Notes: generated from the letters alone by a model not told the origin. A DNA stretch of 6,636 bases from Chloroflexota bacterium (GCA_023406965.1 JAEXTI010000381.1:1-6636); one strand, 5' to 3'. Shown: positions 1 through 5,889, counted from the stretch's first letter. Program-made: numbers and translations.

Positions 1-357
1 GGCGCGCTCTCCTATCTGCTCAAAGATATTGCTCCCGAAGACCTGGCGGATGCCATCCGCTCGGCGGCGCTGGGCGAGGCCGTGCTGCACCCGCGCGTGG
101 CTGCCCGCCTGATTCAAGAGATGCGCGGCGAGCGGGCCAGCACTCAAAATATCTACACCGAGCTGAGCGAGCGCGAGATGGAAGTGCTGCGCCTGATCGC
201 CGAAGGCCTTTCCAATGCCGATATCGCCGCGCGGCTGGTGTTGAGCGAGAAGACCATTAAGGGGCACGTCAGCAACATCCTCAGCAAGCTGCATCTCACA
301 GACCGCACCCAGGCCGCCGTGCTGGCCTGGAGAGAGGGGATTATCAAGCGGTCTTGA
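1..357 (+). CDS. NarL/LuxR-family response regulator, C-terminal part (5' end outside window)
   Basis: The frame is open from base 1 and gives 118 residues before a TGA. The first residues, GALSYLLKD, match the end of a CheY-like receiver domain; the Lys at fragment residue 8 corresponds to the conserved switch lysine after beta-5. A linker follows, then a LuxR/GerE helix-turn-helix at about residues 54-112, starting ELSEREMEVLRLIAEGLSN. The recognition helix lies near EKTIKGHVSNIL (83-94). This is the classic two-component output domain: phosphorylation of the missing Asp in the receiver would control DNA binding in the cytoplasm. The partner histidine kinase is not in the window, and the target genes cannot be told from sequence. 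The family call is secure and the specific regulon unknown. Only the 5' truncation by the window edge is unusual. Confidence 0.93.
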   Translation, partial: GALSYLLKDIAPEDLADAIRSAALGEAVLHPRVAARLIQEMRGERASTQNIYTELSEREMEVLRLIAEGLSNADIAARLVLSEKTIKGHVSNILSKLHLTDRTQAAVLAWREGIIKRS

Positions 358-519
358 TTGACCAAACCTCAGTATAATAATTCCAGGGGTTACTGTTCAG
401 CCCATTAGGGAAAGAAACCGAATTTTCTACCCAGGCCTGAGCAGGCTACCTCCAGGGGGCGTATCCAATTGACCAGGGGTTATCCGCAAGGATTGCCCTT
501 TTTGATTTGAGGGAAAGCC
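358..519. other. Intergenic leader of the FG-GAP gene, with short direct repeats
   Basis: This 162-bp gap separates the response regulator stop from the FG-GAP start. It contains the ten-mer CCAGGGGTTA twice (383-392 and 473-482), with a near copy CCAGGGGG at 452-459. There is a TATAAT box at 373-378 and a small GCCTGAGCAGGC hairpin at 435-446. I see no T-tailed hairpin terminating the regulator gene, so read-through into the FG-GAP gene is possible. A GAGGGA sequence at 509-514, five bases before the ATG, is a fair ribosome binding site. Confidence 0.5.
373..378 (+). promoter_or_regulatory. -10-like TATAAT box upstream of FG-GAP gene
   Basis: This is a perfect TATAAT hexamer 15 bases after the regulator stop. 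There is no good -35 at 16-18 bp spacing: the nearest TTGATT (354-359) leaves only 13 bp, and there is no TG extension. If used, the start would be near 385, giving a 5' leader of about 135 nt. It is plausible but weak, and might need an activator. Confidence 0.3.
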
Positions 520-2169
520 ATGAAAAACCGAACCCTGCGAAGTGTGCTGGCCTGGATCCTTGTCCTGCTTCTGCTGCCGGTAAGCTCTGCGGCTGCCGAT
601 GATCCTGTTTACGACAATTTCGTCTACCTGCCGCTCATCCGTAGAGGCCCAGGAGCGCCCACCCTCAAATGGCAACGCGGCGGGTGCTTTTCCTCGTGGT
701 GCGAAACCGGCTGGTATTCTTCACCGGCGGTGACCAATATTGATGGCGACCCACAGGCTGAGGTCATCGCTTCGGCCTATTCGATATGGGCGCTGGATGG
801 CGAAACGGGCGCGGTCCAATGGCGCACCCGCTCGGGGCATGACACAGCGGAGAGTTATGACAACACCAGCAACGTAGGCCGCACCTGGCCGGGGGTGGTA
901 CTCGCCGACATCGACCGCGACGGTGCGCTGGAAATTGCTACCGCCCACGGCGGCGGGTATGTTTCGGTCTACAAACTGGATGGGCGTTTTGAGGGGGGCT
1001 GGAAACAACGCCCATCGACCTCTGAACTGCGCGGGCTGCTGGTGGCGGACCTAGACGGCAACAACAGCCCCCTCGAGGTGGTGGTCACCGCGGCCATCGG
1101 CAGCAAGACCAGCACCTGGGTGCTCGAATCCAATGGCAACACGCGGGCGGGCTGGCCGCAGTTGAACAATGACAGCGGCTACGCCTGGGGCGTGTTCAAT
1201 GCCAACGCCGCCGCGGCTAACTTGAGCGGCGATTCAAAACTGGAACTGATCGTGCCCTCCGATGTGCACTATATCAACGGCTTCACCCCGGCGGGGGTGC
1301 AGTTGGACGCAAATGATATTTACGGCACCAAGGGTTGGGGCAAGGTGGGCGTGTGGGAGAATTTGAGTGTAGAAATCCGTGGCTGGGGAGAGTGCGAGGC
1401 GGGCTACCCGCGCAGCGAGAATTACCGGCCCAACTTCGCCCACGGCCCCGCCACCCTTAGCGACATGAACGGCGACGGCACCCGCGAGGTGGTGGCGGTT
1501 GGCAACGTGCACGACTGTTCCAAGGACCCCTACCTGGACGTATATCATGGGCCCTACATCTTCAACGCCGACCGCAGCCGCTTTAACAGCGGCGGGTACG
1601 ACTGGAGCAGCACACCCGTGGATACGGGCGCGCCGCTCAGCCAGGATTACAACCTGATCGAAAGCGCCCAGCCCAACCCCGTGACCGCCGATTTGGACGG
1701 CGACGGGCTGAAGGAAATCTTGTTCGCTTCTTACGACGGGCGCATGCATGTCTTCTGGCTGGATAAAACCGAGCATCATTCCTGGCCTTACTCGGTTTAC
1801 AAGCCCGCCGAAGGCTTCCTGCGCTTTGCCTCCGAGCCGGTGGTCGTGGATTTAGAAAACGACGGCCTGGCCGAGGTGATATTTACGTCCTGGGTGCAGA
1901 AATCCACCAACCGCACGGGCAAGCTGCACATTCTGAATGTCTACGGCGTGCCGCTCTACGAAGTAGATTTGCCCGCGGCGTTCAACGGCAACTGGAACGG
2001 TTCGTTGGGCGCGCCGACCCTGGCCAACGTGGACACGGACGCCGATTTGGAGGTCGTCTTGATGACCGCACATTCCGGTGTGGTGGTTTACGACCTTCCC
2101 GGCACGCAGAATGCACGCATCCTGTGGGGCACGGGCCGGGGCAATTACCGCCGCGACGGGGCGCCATAA
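520..2169 (+). CDS. Secreted FG-GAP/VCBS-repeat beta-propeller protein
   Basis: The protein is 549 aa. Residues 1-26 form a Sec signal peptide: a basic start (MKNRTLR), a hydrophobic core AWILVLLLLP, and a small-residue end VSSAAA before DDP. VYLPLI follows at 35-40. The mature part carries eight FG-GAP/VCBS-type units with calcium-loop-like cores, near residues 73 (NIDGD), 130 (DIDRDG), 177 (DLDGNN), 234 (NLSGD), 315 (DMNGDG), 391 (DLDGDG), 444 (DLENDG) and 503 (NVDTDAD), each followed by an [LA]E[VIL] strand. This pattern predicts an integrin-alpha-like propeller outside the membrane. Spacing is regular (about 45-60 residues) except for longer stretches around units 4-6, including 245-310 and 325-385. 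Four cysteines (56, 61, 292, 333) could form disulfides. No catalytic domain, sortase signal or C-terminal anchor is visible. The role is unknown; surface binding or adhesion is typical of the fold. The start is supported by the signal peptide and the upstream GAGGGA. Confidence 0.85.
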   Translation: MKNRTLRSVLAWILVLLLLPVSSAAADDPVYDNFVYLPLIRRGPGAPTLKWQRGGCFSSWCETGWYSSPAVTNIDGDPQAEVIASAYSIWALDGETGAVQWRTRSGHDTAESYDNTSNVGRTWPGVVLADIDRDGALEIATAHGGGYVSVYKLDGRFEGGWKQRPSTSELRGLLVADLDGNNSPLEVVVTAAIGSKTSTWVLESNGNTRAGWPQLNNDSGYAWGVFNANAAAANLSGDSKLELIVPSDVHYINGFTPAGVQLDANDIYGTKGWGKVGVWENLSVEIRGWGECEAGYPRSENYRPNFAHGPATLSDMNGDGTREVVAVGNVHDCSKDPYLDVYHGPYIFNADRSRFNSGGYDWSSTPVDTGAPLSQDYNLIESAQPNPVTADLDGDGLKEILFASYDGRMHVFWLDKTEHHSWPYSVYKPAEGFLRFASEPVVVDLENDGLAEVIFTSWVQKSTNRTGKLHILNVYGVPLYEVDLPAAFNGNWNGSLGAPTLANVDTDADLEVVLMTAHSGVVVYDLPGTQNARILWGTGRGNYRRDGAP

Positions 2170-2179
2170 GTGAAATCAT

Positions 2180-2227
2180 CTACGTGAGGGGATGGGAAAT
2201 TCATGAATTTCCCATCCCCTCACGTAG
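2180..2227. repeat. Perfect 48-bp palindrome between FG-GAP and GNAT genes
   Basis: The 24-base left arm, beginning CTACGTGAGGGGATGGG, is the exact reverse complement of the right arm, ending CCCATCCCCTCACGTAG. The centre is TCATGA at 2201-2206. It starts 11 bases after the FG-GAP stop and ends 6 bases before the TATACT box of the acetyltransferase gene. As RNA it would fold into a very stable hairpin, and as DNA it could form a cruciform. No T-run follows on either strand, so it is not a standard intrinsic terminator. It may act as a 3'-end stabiliser, an operator, or an inserted palindromic repeat. Confidence 0.9.
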
Positions 2228-2233
2228 ACCCGG

Positions 2234-2239
2234 TATACT
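2234..2239 (+). promoter_or_regulatory. -10-like TATACT box for GNAT gene, implying a near-leaderless mRNA
   Basis: TATACT lies inside CGGTATACTT. Transcription from it would begin around 2246, about two bases before the chosen ATG at 2248, leaving almost no 5' leader. No Shine-Dalgarno sequence stands before that ATG, which fits leaderless translation. The -35 position would fall in the right arm of the palindrome, and no TTGACA-like hexamer is there. Confidence 0.4.
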
Positions 2240-2247
2240 TTGACCCT

Positions 2248-2790
2248 ATGGAACTCATCACCCCTCGACTCAAAATACGCGAGTTTCGCTGGGACGATTT
2301 GGACGCCCTGGTGGAGATGGACAGCGACCCACGCGTGAGCCGCTTTGAACCGGTTGTGCTCACCCGCGAGCAAATCCGCTACCGGCTGGAGGGCGCGCTG
2401 GAATGGGCGCAGCAAACCCCGCGCACCATCTTCAAGCTGGCCATCACCCTTCCCCCCGAGGAGCGTGCCTGGGGGCGACTGAGCTTAAAGGTCAACCAGG
2501 AAGCCATCCGCGAATGGGAGATTGGCTGGACGCTGCACCCGCAGGTGTGGGGCAAGGGCTACGCCAGTGAAGCCGCTCGCGCTTTGCTGGGTTATGCATT
2601 CACCCAGCTCAACGCCCACCGTGTGGTGGCTTTCTGCCATGCCGAAAACGCCGCCTCCTGCCGGGTGATGGAAAAAATCGGTATGACCCGCGAAGGCCGC
2701 CTGCGAGAAACCATTCATCTCAATGGCGCCTGGGCTGACGAACTGGTATACGCCATCCTGGAGCGGGATTATCAAGCACCCAGAGATTGA
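2248..2790 (+). CDS. GNAT-family N-acetyltransferase (RimJ/RimL-like)
   Basis: The protein is 180 aa from ATG 2248 and starts MELITPRLKIREFRWDDLD, the usual opening of the Acetyltransf_3 (RimJ/RimL) group. A beta-bulge segment EWEIGWTLHPQVWGKGYASEAA at 89-110 contains the acetyl-CoA pyrophosphate-binding motif (Q/R-x-x-G-x-G/A type, here VWGKGYA). The C-terminal part, HRVVAFCHAENAASCRVMEKIGM (124-146), is the typical second half of the fold. Such cytoplasmic enzymes move an acetyl group from acetyl-CoA to an amine: a ribosomal protein N-terminus, an antibiotic or a small molecule. The substrate cannot be inferred here. An in-frame ATG at 2203 would add 15 residues encoded partly by the palindrome. 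I reject it because family members start at the ETPRL-like motif and the TATACT box lies between the two starts. Length is normal for the family. Confidence 0.9.
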   Translation: MELITPRLKIREFRWDDLDALVEMDSDPRVSRFEPVVLTREQIRYRLEGALEWAQQTPRTIFKLAITLPPEERAWGRLSLKVNQEAIREWEIGWTLHPQVWGKGYASEAARALLGYAFTQLNAHRVVAFCHAENAASCRVMEKIGMTREGRLRETIHLNGAWADELVYAILERDYQAPRD

Positions 2791-2856
2791 GGAAAATCCC
2801 CAGTATACACAGTCAATTGTATGACAATCTGCAAGGGTTGGGCGTATTTTCTTCCC

Positions 2857-2885
2857 TTGCAACCCATGCCGGTTCGTGCTATCTT
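2857..2885 (+). promoter_or_regulatory. Putative sigma70-type promoter inside the intergenic region
   Basis: TTGCAA (2857-2862) and TATCTT (2880-2885) are 17 bp apart, and the -10 is preceded by TGC, an extended -10 signature. A transcript would start near 2892 and run towards the hairpins at 3006-3031 and 3068-3118 or on into gdh. It was recognised from consensus only. Confidence 0.35.
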
Positions 2886-3005
2886 AATCATGACGCGAAT
2901 TCGGAAAGGAATCTCACCCCTTTTCTCTTGAATGAACGTCAAGCTTATAGAGCAAGTGAGCGGAGGAATAATGAGTTTCCGAAACTTACAATGCACCAAA
3001 CAGAA

Positions 3006-3031
3006 TGCGGGCGCGATCCGTCGTGCCCGCA
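3006..3031. repeat. 11-bp GC-rich hairpin
   Basis: TGCGGGCGCGA pairs with TCGTGCCCGCA (one G-T wobble) around a TCCG loop. The downstream TATTATGTTCC is only mildly T-rich, so it would be a poor intrinsic terminator. It could be part of a small RNA or leader structure. Confidence 0.55.
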
Positions 3032-3067
3032 TATTATGTTCCTCTCCAAGAATTGGCGTGGAGAAAA

Positions 3068-3118
3068 CCGAATTTAGTGGGGATAGGCGGCATGGCCGCC
3101 CATCCCCACTAAATTCGG
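3068..3118. repeat. Long hairpin upstream of glutamate dehydrogenase
   Basis: A 17-bp perfect stem (3068-3084 with 3102-3118, starting CCGAATTTAGTGGGGAT) continues after one A/C mismatch into six more pairs (3086-3091 with 3095-3100) closing on an ATG loop. No T-run follows. The right arm shares the nine-mer CCCATCCCC with the palindrome before the GNAT gene, and both are soon followed by TATACT. There is no gene ending just upstream, so a plain terminator role is less obvious here. Confidence 0.88.
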
Positions 3119-3131
3119 AACCTACCTCGGC

Positions 3132-3137
3132 TATACT
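3132..3137 (+). promoter_or_regulatory. -10-like TATACT box for glutamate dehydrogenase
   Basis: TATACT lies within CGGCTATACTTGG, 13 bases past the long hairpin. A start near 3144 would give a leader of about 64 nt before the gdh ATG. The -35 position (about 3109-3114, CTAAAT) falls in the right arm of the hairpin and does not match consensus. Confidence 0.35.
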
Positions 3138-3207
3138 TGGAGGGCTCATCATCTCTGCGCCGCTTGCTTAACGCATCCGATTTTCTGGTTTTACAGGAGA
3201 ACTCTGA

Positions 3208-4494
3208 ATGGCAGGCTCAACCAACGCTTTTGAGATGGCGCAACGGCAGTTCGATCATGTTGCCGAAATGCTCCGGCTCGATCCACAAGTAGCAGAAATC
3301 CTGCGCTGGCCCATGCGGGAATTTCATTTCCGCGTCCCCGTGCGCATGGATGACGGCTCGATCCGCGTCTTCCAGGGATATCGCGTCCAGCACAATGACG
3401 CCCGCGGCCCCAACAAGGGCGGCATCCGCTTCCACCCCGCTGAAACGATCGACACGGTGCGCGCCCTGGCAACCTGGATGACCTGGAAATGCGCGGTCGC
3501 CGATCTGCCTCTGGGCGGCGGCAAGGGCGGCGTGATCGTCGACCCGGCCACCCTCTCGACCAGTGAAAAAGAGCGCCTGGTTCGCGAATACATCGATGTG
3601 ATGTGGCGCAATCTCGGCCCGCGCAATGATGTCCCCGCCCCCGATGTGGGCACCACCCCGCAGATGATGGGCTGGATGATGGATGAATACTCCAAGCTGG
3701 TCGGCCAATATACCCCCGGCATGATCACCGGAAAACCGGTCGGCGGCGGCGGCTCGCTGGGCCGCACCGAGGCCACCGGCTTCGGCGTCATCTACACCGT
3801 CCGCGAAGCCATGCGCCACCTGGGCATGGACTCCACCAAGGCCACGGCGGCCATTCAGGGCTTTGGCAACGTGGCCCAGTACGCGGCCATCGGTTTCACC
3901 GAGCAGTTGGGCGGCAAGGTGGTATGCGTGTCCTATTGGGATCGCGAAGACCGCACCTCTTACACCGTTTTCAAGGCAGATGGCGTGGACCCGCGCTTCC
4001 TGATGACCATCACCGACCAGTACGGCTCCATTAACAAGGCCAAAGCCACCGCTGCCGGGTACAAGATCGAGGATGGTGGTGAGTGGATCAAGAAAGAAGC
4101 CGACGTGCTCATCCCCGCGGCGCTGGAAGGGCAAATCAACGCCGACACAGTCAAGCTGGTGCATGAGCGGGTCAAGATCGTGGCGGAAGGCGCCAACGGC
4201 CCCACCACCCCCGAGGCCGATGAAGTATTGAAGGAACGCGGCATCTTTGTCGTACCCGATTTCCTGTGCAACGCCGGCGGCGTGACCGTCTCCTACTTCG
4301 AAAGCGTCCAGAACGACATGAATTATTACTGGGAGAAAGACGAGGTTCTGCGCCGGTTGGACACCAAGATGACCGTTGCCTTCCAGGGCGTGCTGGAAAT
4401 GGCCTTGCGCGAGAAGGTCTTCATGCGCGACGCCGCCTATATGGTGGCGATCGACCGCGTGGTGAAGGCCATGCAGTTGCGCGGCTGGGTATAG
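3208..4494 (+). CDS. gdhA: Glutamate dehydrogenase (Glu/Leu/Phe/Val dehydrogenase family)
   Basis: The protein is 428 aa, the usual length of the hexameric ~45-kDa class. It interconverts glutamate with 2-oxoglutarate and ammonia using NAD(P)(H), in the cytoplasm. The N-terminal domain carries GPNKGGIRFHP with substrate Lys70, TWKCAVADLPLGGGKGG with Lys94 and catalytic Lys106, and PAPDVGT with catalytic Asp146. The spacing of these four residues (24, 12 and 40) equals that of Lys89, Lys113, Lys125 and Asp165 in the well-studied clostridial enzyme. The Rossmann domain begins near 185 (GRTEATGFGV) with AIQGFGNVAQYAA at 215-227. The substrate-site return segment CNAGGVTVSYFE is at 354-365. The start at ATG 3208 follows AGGAGA (3195-3200) with seven bases between. 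The coenzyme (NAD or NADP) is not safely readable, so biosynthetic versus catabolic use is open. The gene stands alone with its own terminator. The symbol could equally be gudB. Confidence 0.96.
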   Translation: MAGSTNAFEMAQRQFDHVAEMLRLDPQVAEILRWPMREFHFRVPVRMDDGSIRVFQGYRVQHNDARGPNKGGIRFHPAETIDTVRALATWMTWKCAVADLPLGGGKGGVIVDPATLSTSEKERLVREYIDVMWRNLGPRNDVPAPDVGTTPQMMGWMMDEYSKLVGQYTPGMITGKPVGGGGSLGRTEATGFGVIYTVREAMRHLGMDSTKATAAIQGFGNVAQYAAIGFTEQLGGKVVCVSYWDREDRTSYTVFKADGVDPRFLMTITDQYGSINKAKATAAGYKIEDGGEWIKKEADVLIPAALEGQINADTVKLVHERVKIVAEGANGPTTPEADEVLKERGIFVVPDFLCNAGGVTVSYFESVQNDMNYYWEKDEVLRRLDTKMTVAFQGVLEMALREKVFMRDAAYMVAIDRVVKAMQLRGWV

Positions 4495-4534
4495 CCGTCT
4501 TAACCAGTTTCTTCTATCAAGAAAGAGACAAAAG

Positions 4535-4575
4535 TTTCAAAAACAGACCGTGCGGCGCATGGTCTGTTTTTGAAA
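4535..4575 (+). terminator. Intrinsic terminator after glutamate dehydrogenase
   Basis: The 15-bp stem TTTCAAAAACAGACC / GGTCTGTTTTTGAAA extends inwards by a G-T pair and three more pairs to a GGC loop. The T-run in the right arm and the matching A-run on the left allow it to work on either strand. It begins 40 bases after the gdh stop. Confidence 0.85.
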
Positions 4576-4622
4576 TTGATTCCGGCACGCTTTTTGAGTT
4601 ACATCACAATTTTGCAAGGTAG

Positions 4623-4650
4623 TTGAAACAGACCAGCAGAGATTTATAAT
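4623..4650 (+). promoter_or_regulatory. Sigma70-type promoter of the small-protein/YeiH unit
   Basis: TTGAAA (4623-4628) and a perfect TATAAT (4645-4650) are 16 bp apart. The start would be near 4657, leaving a leader of about 33 nt before ATG 4690. It lies directly after the gdh terminator, as expected for a new transcription unit, and is the best promoter match in the window. Confidence 0.65.
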
Positions 4651-4689
4651 AAGATTAATATTTCCGTCGGTTTGTCAAGGATTTGTTAC

Positions 4690-4806
4690 ATGAACAAAAA
4701 GTTCTCCTTATCTGAAGATTGGCAGGCTACCCTGCTGGCCTTCGTAATCATTCTCCTGGCGGCTGTTGGCTTGCTGGGCGAAAACGGCCTGATGATCAAG
4801 TTCTAG
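4690..4806 (+). CDS. 38-residue single-span membrane protein, coupled to YeiH-like transporter
   Basis: The frame reads MNKKFSLSEDW, then a hydrophobic helix from about residues 13 to 30 (ATLLAFVIILLAAVGLLG), then ENGLMIKF and TAG. An AAGGA ribosome site (4677-4681) sits eight bases before the ATG, and the promoter at 4623-4650 lies just upstream. The stop codon overlaps the TAGGAG ribosome site of the next gene (4804-4809), so the two should be translationally coupled. The frame is short but has the full set of signals for a real gene: promoter, ribosome site, a clean membrane helix and tight coupling. From memory, longer YeiH/UPF0324 proteins often begin with an EDWWA-type segment and one hydrophobic helix. 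SEDWQA here looks like that segment encoded separately. I infer a small subunit or assembly partner of the transporter. Its exact function is unknown. Confidence 0.75.
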   Translation: MNKKFSLSEDWQATLLAFVIILLAAVGLLGENGLMIKF

Positions 4807-4815
4807 GAGCGCAGC

Positions 4816-5889
4816 ATGGAAAACAAAACTTCCTCCCCGCAGTGGCTGCGCGTCGTCAGCGGCTTGATCGTTGTTCTCCTGCTCAGCATCCTGGCCTGGT
4901 GGGTCACCAAAAAGGTGTATGCTGCCGAGCTGCCGCTGGGCATTCCAGGAAAAGCATTGGAATTCCCCCTGTGGGCGGCCGTGGCCGGCATTTTGGGCAA
5001 CCTGATCGTGCGCTTGTTAAAGGTGCGCGACTTTATTCGTCCCGGCGTGCGCACCGAATTCTTCCTCAAAATCGGCCTGGTGCTGCTGGGCGCGGGCACC
5101 AACCTGGCGTTGGTCGGAACAGCCGCTACCGGCGCCATCGTGCAGGCTCTCATCATGATTACCAGCGTGTTCTTCTTCAGTTGGTGGCTGGGCGGCAAGC
5201 TCAAGCTGGAAGATAAAATGCGGGCGGTCATGTCCACGGCTCTGTCGGTGTGCGGCGTTTCAGCCGCCATTGCCGCGGCCGGGTCGGTATCGGCCAAGAA
5301 AGAGCAGGTCACTTACGTTACCACCCTGGTCATTCTGGTGGCCCTGCCGATGATGGTCCTTGCTCCGCTGCTGGGCCAGGCGCTCAACCTATCCGAGCCG
5401 GTGGCCGGAGCCTGGTTTGGCGGCAACATCGATACTACCGCGGCGGTGGTGGGCGCGGGCACCATCTACGGCGAGACGGCCCAAAAAGTAGCTTCTATCG
5501 TCAAGCAGACCCAAAACGCTCTCATCGGCGTAGTCGCCTTCATCCTGGCGTTGGTCTTTGCCGGGCGCGACCCCGAGAACAAGACCAAACCCAGCGCGCG
5601 CATGATGTGGGACCGCTTCCCCAAGTTTGTGTTGGGCTTTGTGGTCGCTTCTATCCTGTATTCCCTGGGCGTTATCGATGGCGGCAAGGGTACGGTTATT
5701 GAGGCGATTAAAAACTGGGCTTTCACCTTCGCCTTCGTGTGCATGGGACTGGAACTTTCCATTAAGGAATTCAAGGCCATGGGCTGGCGCCCGGTGGCAG
5801 TGTTCCTGGGGGTGACCGTGTTCAACACGCTGCTGGCCCTGGGCGTGGCCTACGTGATCTTCACCTACCTGATGCCCATCCAGTTCTAG
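4816..5889 (+). CDS. YeiH/UPF0324-family putative sulfate exporter (integral membrane protein)
   Basis: The protein is 357 aa with about ten hydrophobic segments, including residues 13-30, 51-68, 83-105, 107-126, 136-157, 164-187, 231-249, 267-285, 298-315 and 325-350. Family signatures (Pfam Cons_hypoth698) are clear: GVRTEFFLKIGLVLLGAGTNL (77-97), VCGVSAAIAA (145-154), GAWFGGNIDTTAAVVGAGTIYG (198-219), KQTQNALIGV (230-239), MWDRFPKFVLGF (264-275) and CMGLELSIKEFKAMGWRP (309-326). The family sits in the inner membrane. Databases label it a putative sulfate exporter, but transport has been shown for few members, so the substrate is unproven here. The TAGGAG ribosome site overlaps the stop of the upstream 38-aa gene. 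An N-terminal portion present in longer homologues appears to be supplied by that gene. No sulfur-metabolism gene is in the window to support a sulfate or sulfite role. Confidence 0.92.
   Translation: MENKTSSPQWLRVVSGLIVVLLLSILAWWVTKKVYAAELPLGIPGKALEFPLWAAVAGILGNLIVRLLKVRDFIRPGVRTEFFLKIGLVLLGAGTNLALVGTAATGAIVQALIMITSVFFFSWWLGGKLKLEDKMRAVMSTALSVCGVSAAIAAAGSVSAKKEQVTYVTTLVILVALPMMVLAPLLGQALNLSEPVAGAWFGGNIDTTAAVVGAGTIYGETAQKVASIVKQTQNALIGVVAFILALVFAGRDPENKTKPSARMMWDRFPKFVLGFVVASILYSLGVIDGGKGTVIEAIKNWAFTFAFVCMGLELSIKEFKAMGWRPVAVFLGVTVFNTLLALGVAYVIFTYLMPIQF

Larger units (their letters stand above)
2791..3207. other. Gene-poor 417-bp intergenic region with promoter-like and hairpin elements
   Basis: No open frame here looks like a real protein. 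The region holds a small ATTGT/ACAAT inverted repeat (2816-2828), a promoter-like sequence (2857-2885), an 11-bp hairpin (3006-3031), a long hairpin (3068-3118), a TATACT box (3132-3137) and the gdh ribosome binding site. A GGAGGA (2962-2967) stands three bases before ATG 2971, but the 66-codon frame behind it runs straight through both hairpins. The base composition looks more AT-rich than the flanking genes, so the region may be regulatory, encode a small RNA, or be decayed sequence. Confidence 0.5.

Noticed and set aside
1234..1779. 181-codon minus-strand frame opposite the FG-GAP gene
   Set aside because: It is a shadow of the repeat-containing gene; the reversed Asp-Gly loops give Val/His-rich nonsense sequence.
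2180..2227. Palindrome as a standard intrinsic terminator
   Set aside because: There is no T-run after the stem on either strand, so the usual mechanism is not supported. A 3'-end role remains possible.
2203..2247. Upstream ATG giving the GNAT protein 15 extra residues
   Set aside because: It lies in the centre of the palindrome and upstream of the TATACT box. The extra residues do not resemble the family, while MELITPRL is a canonical family start.
2772..3152. 126-codon minus-strand frame across the intergenic region
   Set aside because: It overlaps the GNAT 3' end and both hairpins, the translation has no family resemblance, and no ribosome site is evident.
2971..3171. 66-codon plus-strand frame with GGAGGA before its ATG
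   Set aside because: The ribosome-site spacing is too short (three bases), the frame runs through both hairpins, and the peptide has no recognisable domain or hydrophobic pattern. It is most likely chance.
3217..4164. 315-codon minus-strand frame opposite glutamate dehydrogenase
   Set aside because: It is a long antisense frame caused by GC-rich codon use in a strongly conserved gene. Its product is His/Ala/Gly-rich without domain signatures.
4719..5216. 165-codon plus-strand frame overlapping the small membrane gene and the transporter
   Set aside because: It is Arg/Gly/His-rich shadow sequence in the wrong frame of a clear transporter gene.
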